From Calonectria ilicicola (taxonomy: Eukaryota > Ascomycota > Sordariomycetes > Hypocreales > Nectriaceae), in the NCBI GenBank assembly GCA_020809705.1, contig CP085826.1, positions 2,108,001 to 2,172,000 on the forward strand: a stretch of 64,000 nucleotides of DNA, in the 5' to 3' direction. The notes under the pieces are model-generated. The model saw only the letters and a list, made by a program, of their open reading frames with translations. It had not been told where the DNA came from and did not search any database. This document shows, piece by piece, positions 33,380 through 44,240 of this stretch. How positions within the stretch are numbered: position 1 is the first letter of the stretch; each line of letters begins with the position of its first letter. The position numbers were made by a program, and so were the translations under genes.

Positions 33380-34144
33380 CTATGCACTCTTCTTCTTTCG
33401 ATCAAGGCGCTGGCGGGTTTCCTTGTCCGCCACTGCTCCGAGTGAAGACGTAACAGCTTGTTGTGCTGCCCATTGTTCCGCTGCCGGCTGTATCTTGGCA
33501 CCTATAATAGCGCCGTCGACGAATGCATCCCCGCCTACAAACCCTGTAGGTATGGCATTTTGGATTTCCGCATGTGCCACATTGGAGGCAACACCTCCAG
33601 ATTGGAAGATTGCTTCATGCACCTGAGCCTGGGCATGCACGCCATGCATCATACCATGGGCAAAAACGTCAGGATTATGTATCCCAGATTCCAGTGCTGC
33701 CCCAATTCCATGGTTTACTGCTGGCGTTATCCCGTGCATAGCTGCCTCCTGCAACCTCATGGCTGCAAGATCGCTAATCCCAACCGCAATACCAAAGCCG
33801 ATGCCAGTCGTGAGCACGGTCACCACTATTGGGATAACGGCATCACGTAGCTCACACTTATACGGTGTGATCCCGTATTTTTTGAGAGTGGCTTTGATCG
33901 CAGCGAGCTTAGCACACGCAATCCAGAGCTGGCGCAGCCCCACCACAGAGGATACGTAGGACATGCCCATGGTTGGAAGTGCTAGGATGACGCCCACCCC
34001 TATTTTGGTGCTGGAGCCCCATATTTGCCGAATCTTTTTCACCTCGCGTAATTGGATTTCGTGGATTTTGTTTGATGCAACAAGGGACTCCAGCTTAGTT
34101 TTATAAGCAGGGCCATCGAAGTAAAGCATATCGTTAAGTCCCAT
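33380..34144 (-). CDS. Uncharacterised hydrophobic protein, 254 residues
   Basis: Single frame from MGLNDMLYFDG to DRKKKSA. No family recognised. An N-terminal charged helix (KTKLESLVASNKIHEIQLREVKKI) is followed by two hydrophobic stretches, GVGVILALPTMGMSYVSSVVG and VIPIVVTVLTTGIGFGIAVGI, likely membrane-inserted or membrane-associated. The C-terminal half is unusually rich in Ala, Gly, His and Met (AAMHGITPAVNHGIGAALES and HGMMHGVHAQAQVH). The end is basic. A hAT element has inserted 16-23 bases after the stop codon and may alter its 3' UTR or polyadenylation. Composition and length fit the small fungal proteins of unknown function that often cluster near heterokaryon or stress genes, but there is no direct evidence for any role. 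Confidence 0.7.
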   Translation of the reverse strand: MGLNDMLYFDGPAYKTKLESLVASNKIHEIQLREVKKIRQIWGSSTKIGVGVILALPTMGMSYVSSVVGLRQLWIACAKLAAIKATLKKYGITPYKCELRDAVIPIVVTVLTTGIGFGIAVGISDLAAMRLQEAAMHGITPAVNHGIGAALESGIHNPDVFAHGMMHGVHAQAQVHEAIFQSGGVASNVAHAEIQNAIPTGFVGGDAFVDGAIIGAKIQPAAEQWAAQQAVTSSLGAVADKETRQRLDRKKKSA

Positions 34145-36385
34145 TTTGTGAATGCTAAGGAAAAGGTGGTAATTGCGAAGAGTTGTGATGAGTGAAAAGA
34201 AACGGTGGTATCACCAGCATTCTTATAACACACCATAGCTGTCTCTAAGGGCCTCTCTCCACTCTGTTCAATGCACAAGGCTACAAACAAATTGGGAGAA
34301 GGCCAAGCCTCGTCACACCGGTTTAGTGTCTAGCTGAGGAGTCCGGCATAAGGATCCGTGAACCAGAGCTTCCGGGTTAGTCTATTGACCTCGAAAGCTC
34401 TTTTTGAAATATATCGTGCATTATTTGGCTTCTGGGGCGTTGTCGGGCCTTGACTACAGTAGTCGATGCACCAAACCAAAGCCAATTCTTGGACTACCAG
34501 CCGACTGCTCGAAGCCACTGGCGACCCCAAAATCCCATATAACACATCGGTAGTAGTTAATGGTCCGTTCAATAGCACAGCCATGTCCCAAATGAGCTAC
34601 CAACACAGTCCGCGCCTAATAGCTAAAAAGAAGCGTTGGGTAGTCTCAACCCTAATCCAGCCCTGCCCAGCCGCCATGGCTAGCGAATTAGCACGACCCA
34701 TAAGATGCCCCTAATAAATCACTTGATCGACATCCAGAGAATTATTATTATTTTGCTATTGATCATTGTCAAACATGTCATATCACGGGCATTGCGCTGT
34801 TGGAAGAGGCAACTATAACCTTTGCGTGGCTGTTAAGGGGCTCACTACGTTGCCGGTCGCCTCTCCGCACCGCCACAAAATCAAGACTAGTCTGAGATGC
34901 ACAGCGCCTGGTGCAAAGCAGAGAAAGCCTCTTGATTTAGCATCTGCCTTGCTTAGGCTAAGGCATTTCAGTGCGGATTTACCCGTCTGAATCGGATATA
35001 ACGGCACCTACCCGAGCAAAGCCTCGTATCTAGCCAGTCTCACCATAAGTCGTTCGAAGGTGGCGTTGTCACATGAGAAAGTAGTCGAAAGTTCTTGGGC
35101 TGAAGATTCTGTCCCCGCAACGACACCAAGACGAAGTAATGCAACATCCATAAATGCGATATAAGACAAAAAGATTTGCGAGACAATAGGTATGTTGATG
35201 AGAAAACGTCTCTTAACATAGACAATGTCACTCATAAAACCATAACCACTAATGGATCAAACAGACAGGGACCCATCGAAAGACAGCGTCCCAAAAAGAA
35301 ACACCACCAGATGGAGAAATAAATATGTCAATTGAAATGTACAATTCTTAACCTGAGGCTAATTATTTCCATGGTGTTAATATATATTACAAAGAAAGAG
35401 GTTTACTATAAGCTCACTGGATCCAATGTTGATATCTTCTCAGTGATATTGTTAAATGAAATAAAAGACTAGAGGCAATAAGATAAGCCATCTCAATGTT
35501 ATCAGTCATGGTAGATGTGTGGCCCGCAATAGAGTATCACCAAAAAGTTGGGTCCAAAAGGGTGTGGAAACGTTACTGCAACAGGTCACTATTTATTCAT
35601 AAGACACGAGAAAAGAATAAAGCTATTGAAGAGAACCAGGAAGTGTGGAAAATAGACATTAATATTTTTGCAGTCTAGGTCCCGTTCCTGAACCTGATGA
35701 TGCAGTTGTCACTCAAATCTCCATGGGTACATGATACGCGAGCTCGACATTTCTGCAAAGGGGTCAAAATGCAATGTGTGTGAGACTTTGGTACATACGA
35801 CCATAGCTCTTAGAAAATACGGGATCCCGTCCGCTCTCCCATAGTCAAGCTGAGAAGCGGTGAATTAGTACTCGGGTCGGTGACGACCGGGGAATCCTCG
35901 CTGTTGTATGTTTTTTGTTATCTGGGCAATGTCTCCATTCATTTATTTTTTTGCCTCCATGATCTCCATATCACTCACCCTAGAGACAGGGCATTGTTTA
36001 CTCTCAGTTGCCCATGGCAGAACGTCTGGCTTAGGGTCAAAAAAACAATGCGTGACGCACTTTTACATCTTGCACATATACTTGAGGCCTAATGACCTTG
36101 TGCCAAGACTCTGCGATAACCTTGCATCGAAGCGATTTTGCGGCTCAATCAGAGCCTGGATTCAAAGACAAGAATGGCATCATGGTCCCTGCCAATCGCA
36201 CCACAACCCACCACAACGCTTTTCGCATGAACGCTTTCCACGAACCCTGACCATTTAAAATATCTCTTTATCTTGACCGCACCCTCACAAAGTCATATGA
36301 CAAGGACTGCATAAATTCCACTTAAAATTGGCCATCCAGCGAGAACGGCGAGAACACAATTGCTGGCTTTGTTGGACAATACGCC
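34145..36385. other. Intergenic 2.2 kb, no firm gene
   Basis: Only short frames, including a 75-codon frame at 35008-35235 (-) with one hydrophobic stretch and no recognisable domain. The right end is the promoter of the nucleoside permease gene. Confidence 0.5.
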
Positions 36386-37761
36386 ATGGCCATCTTCCCA
36401 ATCCGGTCAATTATTTCGGGCCTGGTCTTGCTTTTCGGGGTTTACTTTGCCTTCCAGTCGATCAATGGAGGAGATTTGAACAACCCAGAAATCACCTCCA
36501 GAGCCAACAGTCTTGTTCAATTGGCTTCAGAATGGAAGAGCAAATTCCAACCCGCCGCATCAAAAGCGCCCCTGGCCCCAAAAGTCTTCATTATTAGCTT
36601 AGTACGTTAACACCTTGCGTGTTTAAAAGGCTGCAAAGTATGCCATCGCCATATTTACTGTATGCTAACTCTACGTTTTCCAGTTTTCGGCGGAAGCTGA
36701 AGTCTGGTACAAGCATCTTCCTCAGAGCGGTCTGGGAGATTTAATGTCGCAGACCATTTCAGTGCCAGGCTTGAGCCCACAATTCCCCGGGATCCACTGC
36801 ACGGCAGATGGGCAAATCTGCCAAGTAACAACGGCAATGTCGCAAATCAATGCTGCCACGACAGTTACATCACTTCTTTTGTCAAATAAATTTGACATGA
36901 AGAAGACCTATTTTCTCATTGCAGGCATCGCCGGTGTTAATCCAAGATATGGGACCTTAGGTAGCGTCGCTCTATCTCGGTTTGCCATTCAAGTCGCTCT
37001 GCAATACGAGATTGATCCCAGGGAGATGCCAAAGGGCTGGGAAACAGGTTACTTCTCATTCGGAACTCACAATCCAACTGAATACCCCAAAGAATGGTAT
37101 GGAACTGAGGTTTTTGAACTAAACGAGGCCTTGAGAGATGTTGCTTTTGAACTCGCCTCATCCGCCGTTTTAAACGACACGACCGACGCCCAAGAATACC
37201 GATCCAGGTACAAGTCGAACGATCAAAAGTACGAGGCAGCAATAAAGCCACCCTCGTTACTCAAATGCGATTCAACAACGAGCGATGTCTTCTTCTCTGG
37301 AGATCTTTTAGGCGAAGCATTTGACAAAGTGACAGATCTATGGACGAGCGGGCTGGGAAAGTATTGCATGTCAGCGCAAGAAGACAATGCGATACTCGAA
37401 GTTTTTATCAGGTTTCATGTGGAAAAAATGGTTGACTTTTCAAGAATCATGCTTCTCCGTACTGGTATGTTGACTTTTTAGCCAGCCACTCATCAGAATT
37501 ATCAGGCTAACCGAAATTGAAGGGTCAAATTTTGAGCGCCCTCCACCTGGGGGCGATCCTTTTACCCATTTACGCAGTGAACACTTGAACGGAATCCACA
37601 TTGCCACAGACAATATCTTCCTAGCTGGAATTAAAATTGTCGAGGGCATCATTGGGGGCTGGGAGACATCGTTTAGCAATGGCGTGAAGGCTCCTAATTA
37701 CATTGGTGATGTGTTGGGAACATTGGGTGGAACTCCAGATTTCATCCCTACCCGTGCATAA
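36386..37761 (+). CDS. Purine nucleoside permease (NUP family)
   Basis: Three exons: 36386-36601, 36684-37464 and 37523-37761; 411 residues with consistent phases. An N-terminal hydrophobic segment (IISGLVLLFGVYFAF) may be a signal anchor. The body matches the NUP family: PKVFIISLFSAEAEVWY, GLSPQFPGIHCTADGQICQV, MKKTYFLIAGIAGVNPRYGTLGS, EMPKGWETGYFSFGT and, near the end, NYIGDVLGTLGGTPDF. A yeast member transports purine nucleosides. The family also resembles nucleoside phosphorylases in fold, so a hydrolytic or sensing role is possible. The gene lies between unrelated genes on both sides. Confidence 0.9.
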
Positions 37762-38560
37762 AGGTTTTAAGCCCATACTAGTACTTATTTGGAATATGGA
37801 TTTACCAAATAAAGTTATTGGAAATGTGAACGGATCGGCCCACGCAACCAGGGATTGGGAAAGATCATCATGCTCTTATCAGGATGCAGAATCCAGCAAA
37901 GATATCATATGAACAAGAATTAAAAAGATTATTTCACGTATTTTTTTTTTCTTTCCGAGAACTTTGAGTCATTGTTGTTTATTTTATAGATAGCCAACAG
38001 ATACTAAAAGTACCAAACGGTGTGGTAACTCTCAGTGTTCATTCAAACGATTTTGACTTTCAACCCTTATCCACCCATGACGACGGATAACTCGGCTGTT
38101 GGTGAAGGAAAAAGCAAATAAATCGGCAGATTCTGTTGTGAATGCCGAAATCCGGGTTACATTCAATAGTTGATCAATAGTCGATCAATAGCTCATAAAA
38201 CTCGGGAGCTGAATGCACGTCCTTGTGCAAGACTCGCTTGTATCTCTGCTCCGCACCTCTAAGGCAAAACAGGCATCGGTTAGGTGCAAGTCCAAACGTC
38301 GACTAATCACATCAGAGGCTTGCCAATAGTCTTAGCACCGATGCAGTGAACTTTTCTAACTTCTTTCCAAACTTAGTTGATGCTCAGCTCATACGTAGAC
38401 AAAATATCTGGACGTTGAATTACACCCGAATATGAGAATACAATGGATGAAGAAGTATATAAAGGCAGGCTGAGACTGTCCAGAAATTGATGATCCAGAC
38501 TCAGCACTCTCAGCATCCTGTGAACAAAAGCATCAGTCAATTCTTCACTGCAACGCAACA
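37762..38560. other. Intergenic, promoter of the GLEYA gene on the right
   Basis: No gene seen. AT-rich, with a run of 11 T near 37940. Confidence 0.5.
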
Positions 38561-39785
38561 ATGCAACTCTCTTCGCACCAACTCGCCCTCTTGGGTCTCA
38601 TGGTTGTGGGCCAAGTCAATGCTTCGCCAGTGAATGGCATTTCTAAACTGCAATGCCTTGGCGTTGATGTTGTGAACAAGGCCCTGTCAGCATACTCATC
38701 TGCCACGCCCTTCTGCTCATCCTTCCTCCACATTCCTACCATTACGAGCACGGCAACGGCCACCAGCTCAGTGACCACCACAACCACAACCACTACTACA
38801 ACGGGCTGATACCATTACTGTCGGCACTTACACCAGCACCGAAACTGCGTGAGTAACTCATCCTTGGATGGTAGTAAGACTTACTAATGATGTGCGTGTT
38901 AGAACAACCACCGTCACGACTTGCATCCTGTCCTCGGCAAAGAAGCGTGACATTGAGCCACGCGCCGCCCAGCTTCCTGCTATCCTGTCATCCTTTGCCA
39001 GCCAGCAAATCTCCACTGCATGCAGCTGCTTGTCCATCCCAACCCCAAGCACAACAGTAACCGCCACTATCACCACGACGGAGACTGCTACTGATGTTAT
39101 CGATGTTGCCGCCACAACCGACGTGACCGCTACAACTACCGTCACCGTCACATCTACATCCACCGACATTGTCTGCCCTACCCCCACCCAATGCAACAAC
39201 CAGGGTCTCCAGTTCGCCGAGTACACCAACAGCCAAGGCAACAACAACGACCGCACCTACAGCCAGTTCAACCCCGCCATCTACAAGACTCAGACCCCTA
39301 ACTTCTCTGGCGTCACCTCCACGGCTGGTGGAATCAACGTCGGTGGAGGCCAGACAATCACCGTGTACGGAACCAGCAACCAATTTACCAGCGATTACTT
39401 TGTCCTGGACCACCGCGGCTACCTCTTTGCTACTCTCAACGGCACCTACAAGATCACCGTCTCCAGCGTCGATGACGCAGCATTCTTCTGGTTAGGTTCC
39501 GATGCTTATTCGGGGTGGACCCGCGCCAACGCCGATGCCACCATCACCTACAACGGCGGTCCAGGCAGCGGCAGCGCAACAGTCGCCATGGTTGAGGGTG
39601 AATACTTGCCCATTCGCATCATGTTTGCCCAGGCGCAGGGCAACGCCGTCTTCCAGGTCCCCATCGCTGCACCTGATGGTACCGTATTTTTGAGCTCTAG
39701 CACACAGAACTCCCCCTACCTGATCCAATACTCTTGTGACGGCACCACCGCTCCTGCTTATGCAACTTGGGGCCAGGAATCCTAA
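38561..39785 (+). CDS. Secreted GLEYA-domain adhesin with frameshift in the Thr-rich repeat
   Basis: The ATG at 38561 opens a signal peptide (MQLSSHQLALLGLMVVGQVNA). A Thr/Ser-rich stalk encoded by ACC/ACA repeats then reaches a TGA at 38807. In the next frame the stalk continues ADTITVGTYTSTETA, then a 54-bp intron (38849-38902, GTGAGT donor, CTTACTAATG branch) leads to the main part at 38903-39785. Removing one base from the GGG run at 38803-38805 joins the two. The C-terminal domain is GLEYA/PA14-like: YFVLDHRGYLFATLNGTYKITV, DDAAFFWLGSDAYSGWTRANA and VEGEYLPIRIMFAQAQG. Such domains bind carbohydrate at the fungal surface. The upstream +1 frame has an earlier TGA, so the shift must lie between about 38772 and 38806. 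It is either a true inactivating indel or a base error. Confidence 0.8.
38770..38806 (+). repeat. ACC/ACA/ACT microsatellite in the GLEYA stalk
   Basis: About twelve consecutive Thr codons of mixed sequence ending in ACGGG; the reading frame changes inside or at the end of this tract. Confidence 0.7.
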
Positions 39786-40024
39786 ATGGGAAGCTAATAC
39801 CGGTCTTGAAAATGTTAAATTTAGTTAGACATAGACACAATTTACAATATAATGATGCCAGAGGGGCATTTATATAAACAAGATCGTGTTCATCGTAGTG
39901 TTATTCGTCAATCTTAGTTGTCAGGAATCGTACATGGGTGAATATGCATCAGCCATACCACGTGAAAAGGTCCTTCGTGGGGGTATCTCGCGCCTAGATC
40001 GTTACATCCATATCAAACAAGCCG
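39786..40024. other. Convergent intergenic region
   Basis: Contains the 3' ends of the GLEYA gene (+) and J-domain gene (-). No gene. Confidence 0.4.
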
Positions 40025-40672
40025 TTAATCCAGCTCCATCACTCTTAGCTCTGCTTCTTCCAGCTCTCTCTTCTCGGCTTCAAATTCAGCTGCTTGGCGA
40101 GCCCTCTTGTCACGCTCATCTCGGTACGCATATGCGGCCTCTCGAATCCGCATAGCACGCTCTCTCATCCTCTGGCCGTAATCTCTGAGCCTCGCTTCCC
40201 TTTCAAGCCTATCCAGCCTCTCGGCCTCTGCGCGAGCTTGTCTCATTGCCTCTTCTTGAGGGGTTCTCACTCGTTCCTCAGCTGGCTTCTTGAATTGCTG
40301 CTGCGGCTGGACGTTGACAGGTTGAGCCCGTTGGGTTTTAGGGTTCCAAACGAATGGGCGCGGTGTGGCTAGTGGCACTACTCGGACCCGCCGTTGGAGC
40401 TGGCGATCATATTGCAGTCGCTGCTGAGGGTCAACAAGGATCGAGTAGGCTTGTTGGAGCTACAATGAAGTGCAAGTCAGAAAAATTAGCCGTGGTAACC
40501 AGTGAGCAGATCTTACGAGCTGAAATTGGACAGTAGCTTGGGCATCGTCAGGATTTCTGTCAGGGTGCCTCAGTTTTGCAAGACGCTTGTAGCTTGCCCG
40601 AATAGCAGCTTCGTCGGCATTAGGGAAAACCTCTAGAATAGCATAATAATCTAGAAGTACCTCGGTCGTCAT
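40025..40672 (-). CDS. J-domain (DnaJ/Hsp40) protein, small
   Basis: Two exons, 40672-40517 and 40459-40025, with a 57-bp intron (GTAAGA donor at 40516, GTAG acceptor at 40460); 196 residues. The J domain fills the N-terminus: DYYAILEVFPNADEAAIRASYKRLA, the HPD tripeptide at residues 36-38, then after the intron LQQAYSILVDPQQRLQYDR. A charged Arg/Glu-rich coiled-coil tail follows (RQARAEAERLDRLEREARL and similar). There is no G/F region, zinc centre or membrane segment, so it is a class C J-protein that should stimulate an Hsp70 ATPase. The partner and location are unknown. Confidence 0.88.
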
Positions 40673-42392
40673 TTTTGCGGGCGTTGGATAAGGTGTAGAG
40701 GGTGTTAGGTGTTATGCGCTAGTCCCCACAGAAGGATATTTCCTGCATGCGATGGGAGTGAAAAGTCCAGATTTCGGAGGCGCTGACCCCAAATAAATCA
40801 GCAACAATAAGCAAAGCCCTCGCGACTCATTTCAGCTGAGCCCCGGCCTCTGTTATGCCTTGTGCATATGCAGAGGTGTGGAGAGCCCTTATCTCCTGGA
40901 TATCGTTGGCTCGGAACGGACGCTGGGACGCGGACCCATTGGAGGTCCCATCGCCACGTCAAACAATACGACGCGTGGGCAGCACCGTGAAACGCCGAGA
41001 AAAAGAAAAGAAAGCAAATGAACAAATGGGCGAGCAGAATTCAGGAAATTTAAATAATAATAAAAAAACATTCGATTGGCGCGAACCATCTAACTTTTAC
41101 CCAGCAGATGCTTTCCCGCTGTCCCGTCGCAACTCAGATTCTACCCCAAAAGCCTAGACCAGCCAAAAACCAGCATTACATCTCAAGGTAAAACACACAC
41201 ACAAACCATCTCCAGCCGCATCTGAGTGAACCGCCACTCACGCCAATCGCCCGCACCCACGTCTTGAGGTGCGTGACCCTTCTGCGTTATGCTCCGCATT
41301 TGGGATTGTGGGTGCAACGCAAGGATCGTTGCCTGCCCAAAACTCTCAGACGCAGGAAACATTGTCAGATGACGAGAGAACTGGATGCGGCATCACGTGT
41401 GCTCGTGTATTGCACCTGTAATCATCAAATCCTTCTTTAAGCATTACGCGGTCAAGTTGGCGTATGGTTGCCAACCAGTGATCGCTTTCTCCTCAATCTC
41501 CAGGCATGGTGGGTGATAGGCACCAAGCTTAATGCCAGCGACGCTTACCCTGAAGGGTAAGATCAGATGATGAAGCTCCAAGCCTTCATTCAGCTCGTCG
41601 GCATTTTCCATCTGTCTGGTTCTATTTTTCTCCCAAGGATTTGTTTAGTCCATGTTGGGCTGATTAGATTATCCGGCTTGGCCCGGTGATGGGTGCACAC
41701 TGTTAAGCTTATCAGGGCCATGACAATGACTTGCAGTACATTTTTTTTATATCGGTACCAGATGAGCCCAATTTCTGCAAAACTGATTCGCCCTTGATAA
41801 ATACGGACTAGGGTATTAAAGAGCCAGATAACAAAAATTGACGTTCGCAGTGACATGCGAACAATTTGTGTGAACCCTTGCAAATCGGCACATCATCATC
41901 TATCTGACGTCATGCTCGGGGTTTTCTGAAACTGGGAGAATACGAGTCCTGCTTCAGGGGCGGATGACGATGTTGGTAAACCGATACGATATTGGAGACT
42001 GGATTGTTCCAGACAGAGAATGGACACGGGTATGCCAACTGCTGGCTGGGCTGCATGCATTTATTAATCTAGGCCAAGTCTCTCTAGTCTTCCATGTGCA
42101 TCGTGCCAAACGTCAAACCAGCCTGTTTGACCATGGCATCAGTCAAAAATAGAGGCGGACCAGGGGCGCGCCCGGGCACCCGCCATGTTAACGGGGGTGG
42201 CGCAGCGCCGGGGACAGGCTGCCTTAGGTAAACAGGCGGCCCACTAAGCTTCTTTTTCGGATGGGGCCGTTGCAACTCAAGAAGAAGAAGAAGTGCACAC
42301 CTTGTTGCATCATCCCATCGCGTTCGTTCGTTTCGGTTTCGACATCTGCATGCATGCGCGCTGTCGCCGGAAGACGACAGCATCAAGTCATC
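40673..42392. other. Intergenic 1.7 kb, no gene seen
   Basis: Divergent promoter region of the J-domain and acyltransferase genes. A 97-codon frame at 41590-41883 (-) has no domain. The CDS start chosen at 42393 leaves a long leader. Confidence 0.5.
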
Positions 42393-44240
42393 ATGCCCTC
42401 CAGCACCCGGGACCAGCCTGCGCGGGCGCACGAGGGCAGCCAGCCCGCCCGCTACGCCGACCGTGGCGACGCTGAGGAAAAGGGTTCGGCCTCGCTGACC
42501 CCGAGACGGTCCGCAGACAAGATCAGATGCCTCGACGGGCTTCGCGGCATCGCTTGTCTCATCGTCTTCAATTATCATTTCTTCTGGCCCTGGACGCCCG
42601 CCATCATGCTGGGCTATGGAGCTCTCCCTCCCCGATCTCCTGAGCCGCACTGGGGCTGGCCCTCGCTGCCCATCATCTGCCTCTTGCACCGCGGCCGCCC
42701 CATGGTGGCCATCTTCTTTGCCATCTCAGGCTACGTCCTCTGTAGACACATTCTGAGATCCATAAAAGAGCGACGACTAGATGTCGCCTACCAAAAGCTT
42801 GCCTCTGCCGTCTTTCGGCGCGTCTTCCGCCTCTATATCCCCCCCACTATTAGCATGCTCCTCGTGGCAATGTTGGCTCAGATGGGTGCTTTTCGATCCG
42901 AAAAGTCCATCTTCACGGGCCCTGACTCGGCCTACATCAATGCCACCGTGACCGTTATTGAGGTCCAGAACGGCACCTGCTCAAACACGTCCCTACCCGT
43001 GTCTGGTGCCGCTGGCATGGCAGCTTATATGGGTCTCGAGAGCCCCAAGTACTTGCAGAACATCTCCGATTGGACCGATATGCTGTGCATAAACCAGACC
43101 TCGCGCTTGTTTGGGCCCTCATCTCTCTACATCTTGGAGGAGGAGAAGGAGCCAGAGTCGAATGACACAACTGCCTTGAATGAGACGATCTTGGCGGCAG
43201 AAACACTCACGCCATATCCCTATGCCAAGAGTGCCAAGAGCGCTAAAAGCGACAAGCCTAAGCGCAACCGTAAACCAAATTACCCTGGTCCCATGTCATT
43301 GACCCTTGACGATGACAACTCAAATACAACCGACACTATTAACTTGACTTGGGTTGCACTTGGTGGCTCGTGGGAAGAGCATCCCTTTATCCACGACAAC
43401 ATGACCTATGCTCTGAAAAACTTCACAAGAGCATATGCGGAGTGGGCCAACCCTTTCAATTTTGGCCATTACCACCCGCGGTACGACCCGCATACATTCA
43501 CCATCCCCATGGAACTTCGCGGCTCCATGTTTGTCTACCTGTTCTTGCTGGGAACTGCTGCTCTAAAAGTGAAGTGGAGGTTCCGCTTCGCAGGGTTCCT
43601 TACAGCCTACAGCTTGGTATTTGGACGATGGGACATGGCCGCGTTTATGGGAGGTACCCTTCTTTCAGAGATTGATATCCGGAACTCTTTTGAGCCTCCA
43701 TCCCCCAGCAACCAAGCATTGCCCTCAGGCACTGGTTCTACTAGACGCAGGGTTTCTCTGAAATCAACACGTGGAGAATCTGCAACGTGGTGGCTTGTTC
43801 TGTTTGTGGCGCTCTATTTCCTCTCATACCCTGACGCCGGTGCCGAGTGGACGCCAGGATTTGCGTATCTCTCCACATGGGTTCCCAAGTACTACATTCC
43901 TCTGTCGGGATGGATGTTCTATCAGTCCATGGGTGCTCTCATGTTGCTTCGCTGCATTTTACGCAGCCCTGTTCTCTGCGCTTTCCTAGAGGGACGCGTG
44001 CCACAATATCTTGGCAGGGTCAGCTTCTCGCTGTACCTTGTACACGGCCCCATTTTGCACAGTCTTGGCTTCTGGATTATGCCAAGGTTATTTGACAACT
44101 TCGGCAAGATGGGAGGCTATGCCATTGGATGGGTCACTCTGTTGAGTATAACACTGTATCTCACAGACTTGTGGTATAAGAAAGTCGATCTCTGGAGCAT
44201 GACTGTCGGAAGGAAGGTTGAGGCACTACTGGCCGAATAA
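42393..44240 (+). CDS. Acyltransferase-3 family integral membrane protein
   Basis: Single exon. The frame extends upstream to 42261, but the ATG at 42393 (MPSSTRDQ) is a better start because the earlier part is a Lys-rich, unlikely leader; 615 residues. The family opening DKIRCLDGLRGIACLIVFNYHF carries the conserved His thought to be catalytic. FFAISGYVLCRHI and RRVFRLYIPPTISMLLVAM follow. A large soluble loop (about residues 190-380) with several N-glycosylation sites (for example NGTCSNTS and NDTTALNET) interrupts the membrane part; later segments include MFVYLFLLGTAAL, VLFVALYFLSYPD, and LGRVSFSLYLVHGPILHS with a second conserved His. These proteins move acyl groups onto extracellular sugars, lipids or other products across a membrane. 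The specific substrate is unknown. Confidence 0.9.
   Translation: MPSSTRDQPARAHEGSQPARYADRGDAEEKGSASLTPRRSADKIRCLDGLRGIACLIVFNYHFFWPWTPAIMLGYGALPPRSPEPHWGWPSLPIICLLHRGRPMVAIFFAISGYVLCRHILRSIKERRLDVAYQKLASAVFRRVFRLYIPPTISMLLVAMLAQMGAFRSEKSIFTGPDSAYINATVTVIEVQNGTCSNTSLPVSGAAGMAAYMGLESPKYLQNISDWTDMLCINQTSRLFGPSSLYILEEEKEPESNDTTALNETILAAETLTPYPYAKSAKSAKSDKPKRNRKPNYPGPMSLTLDDDNSNTTDTINLTWVALGGSWEEHPFIHDNMTYALKNFTRAYAEWANPFNFGHYHPRYDPHTFTIPMELRGSMFVYLFLLGTAALKVKWRFRFAGFLTAYSLVFGRWDMAAFMGGTLLSEIDIRNSFEPPSPSNQALPSGTGSTRRRVSLKSTRGESATWWLVLFVALYFLSYPDAGAEWTPGFAYLSTWVPKYYIPLSGWMFYQSMGALMLLRCILRSPVLCAFLEGRVPQYLGRVSFSLYLVHGPILHSLGFWIMPRLFDNFGKMGGYAIGWVTLLSITLYLTDLWYKKVDLWSMTVGRKVEALLAE

Noticed and set aside
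38988..39413. 141-codon minus-strand frame inside the GLEYA gene
   Set aside because: Antisense shadow of the Thr/Ser-rich coding sequence.
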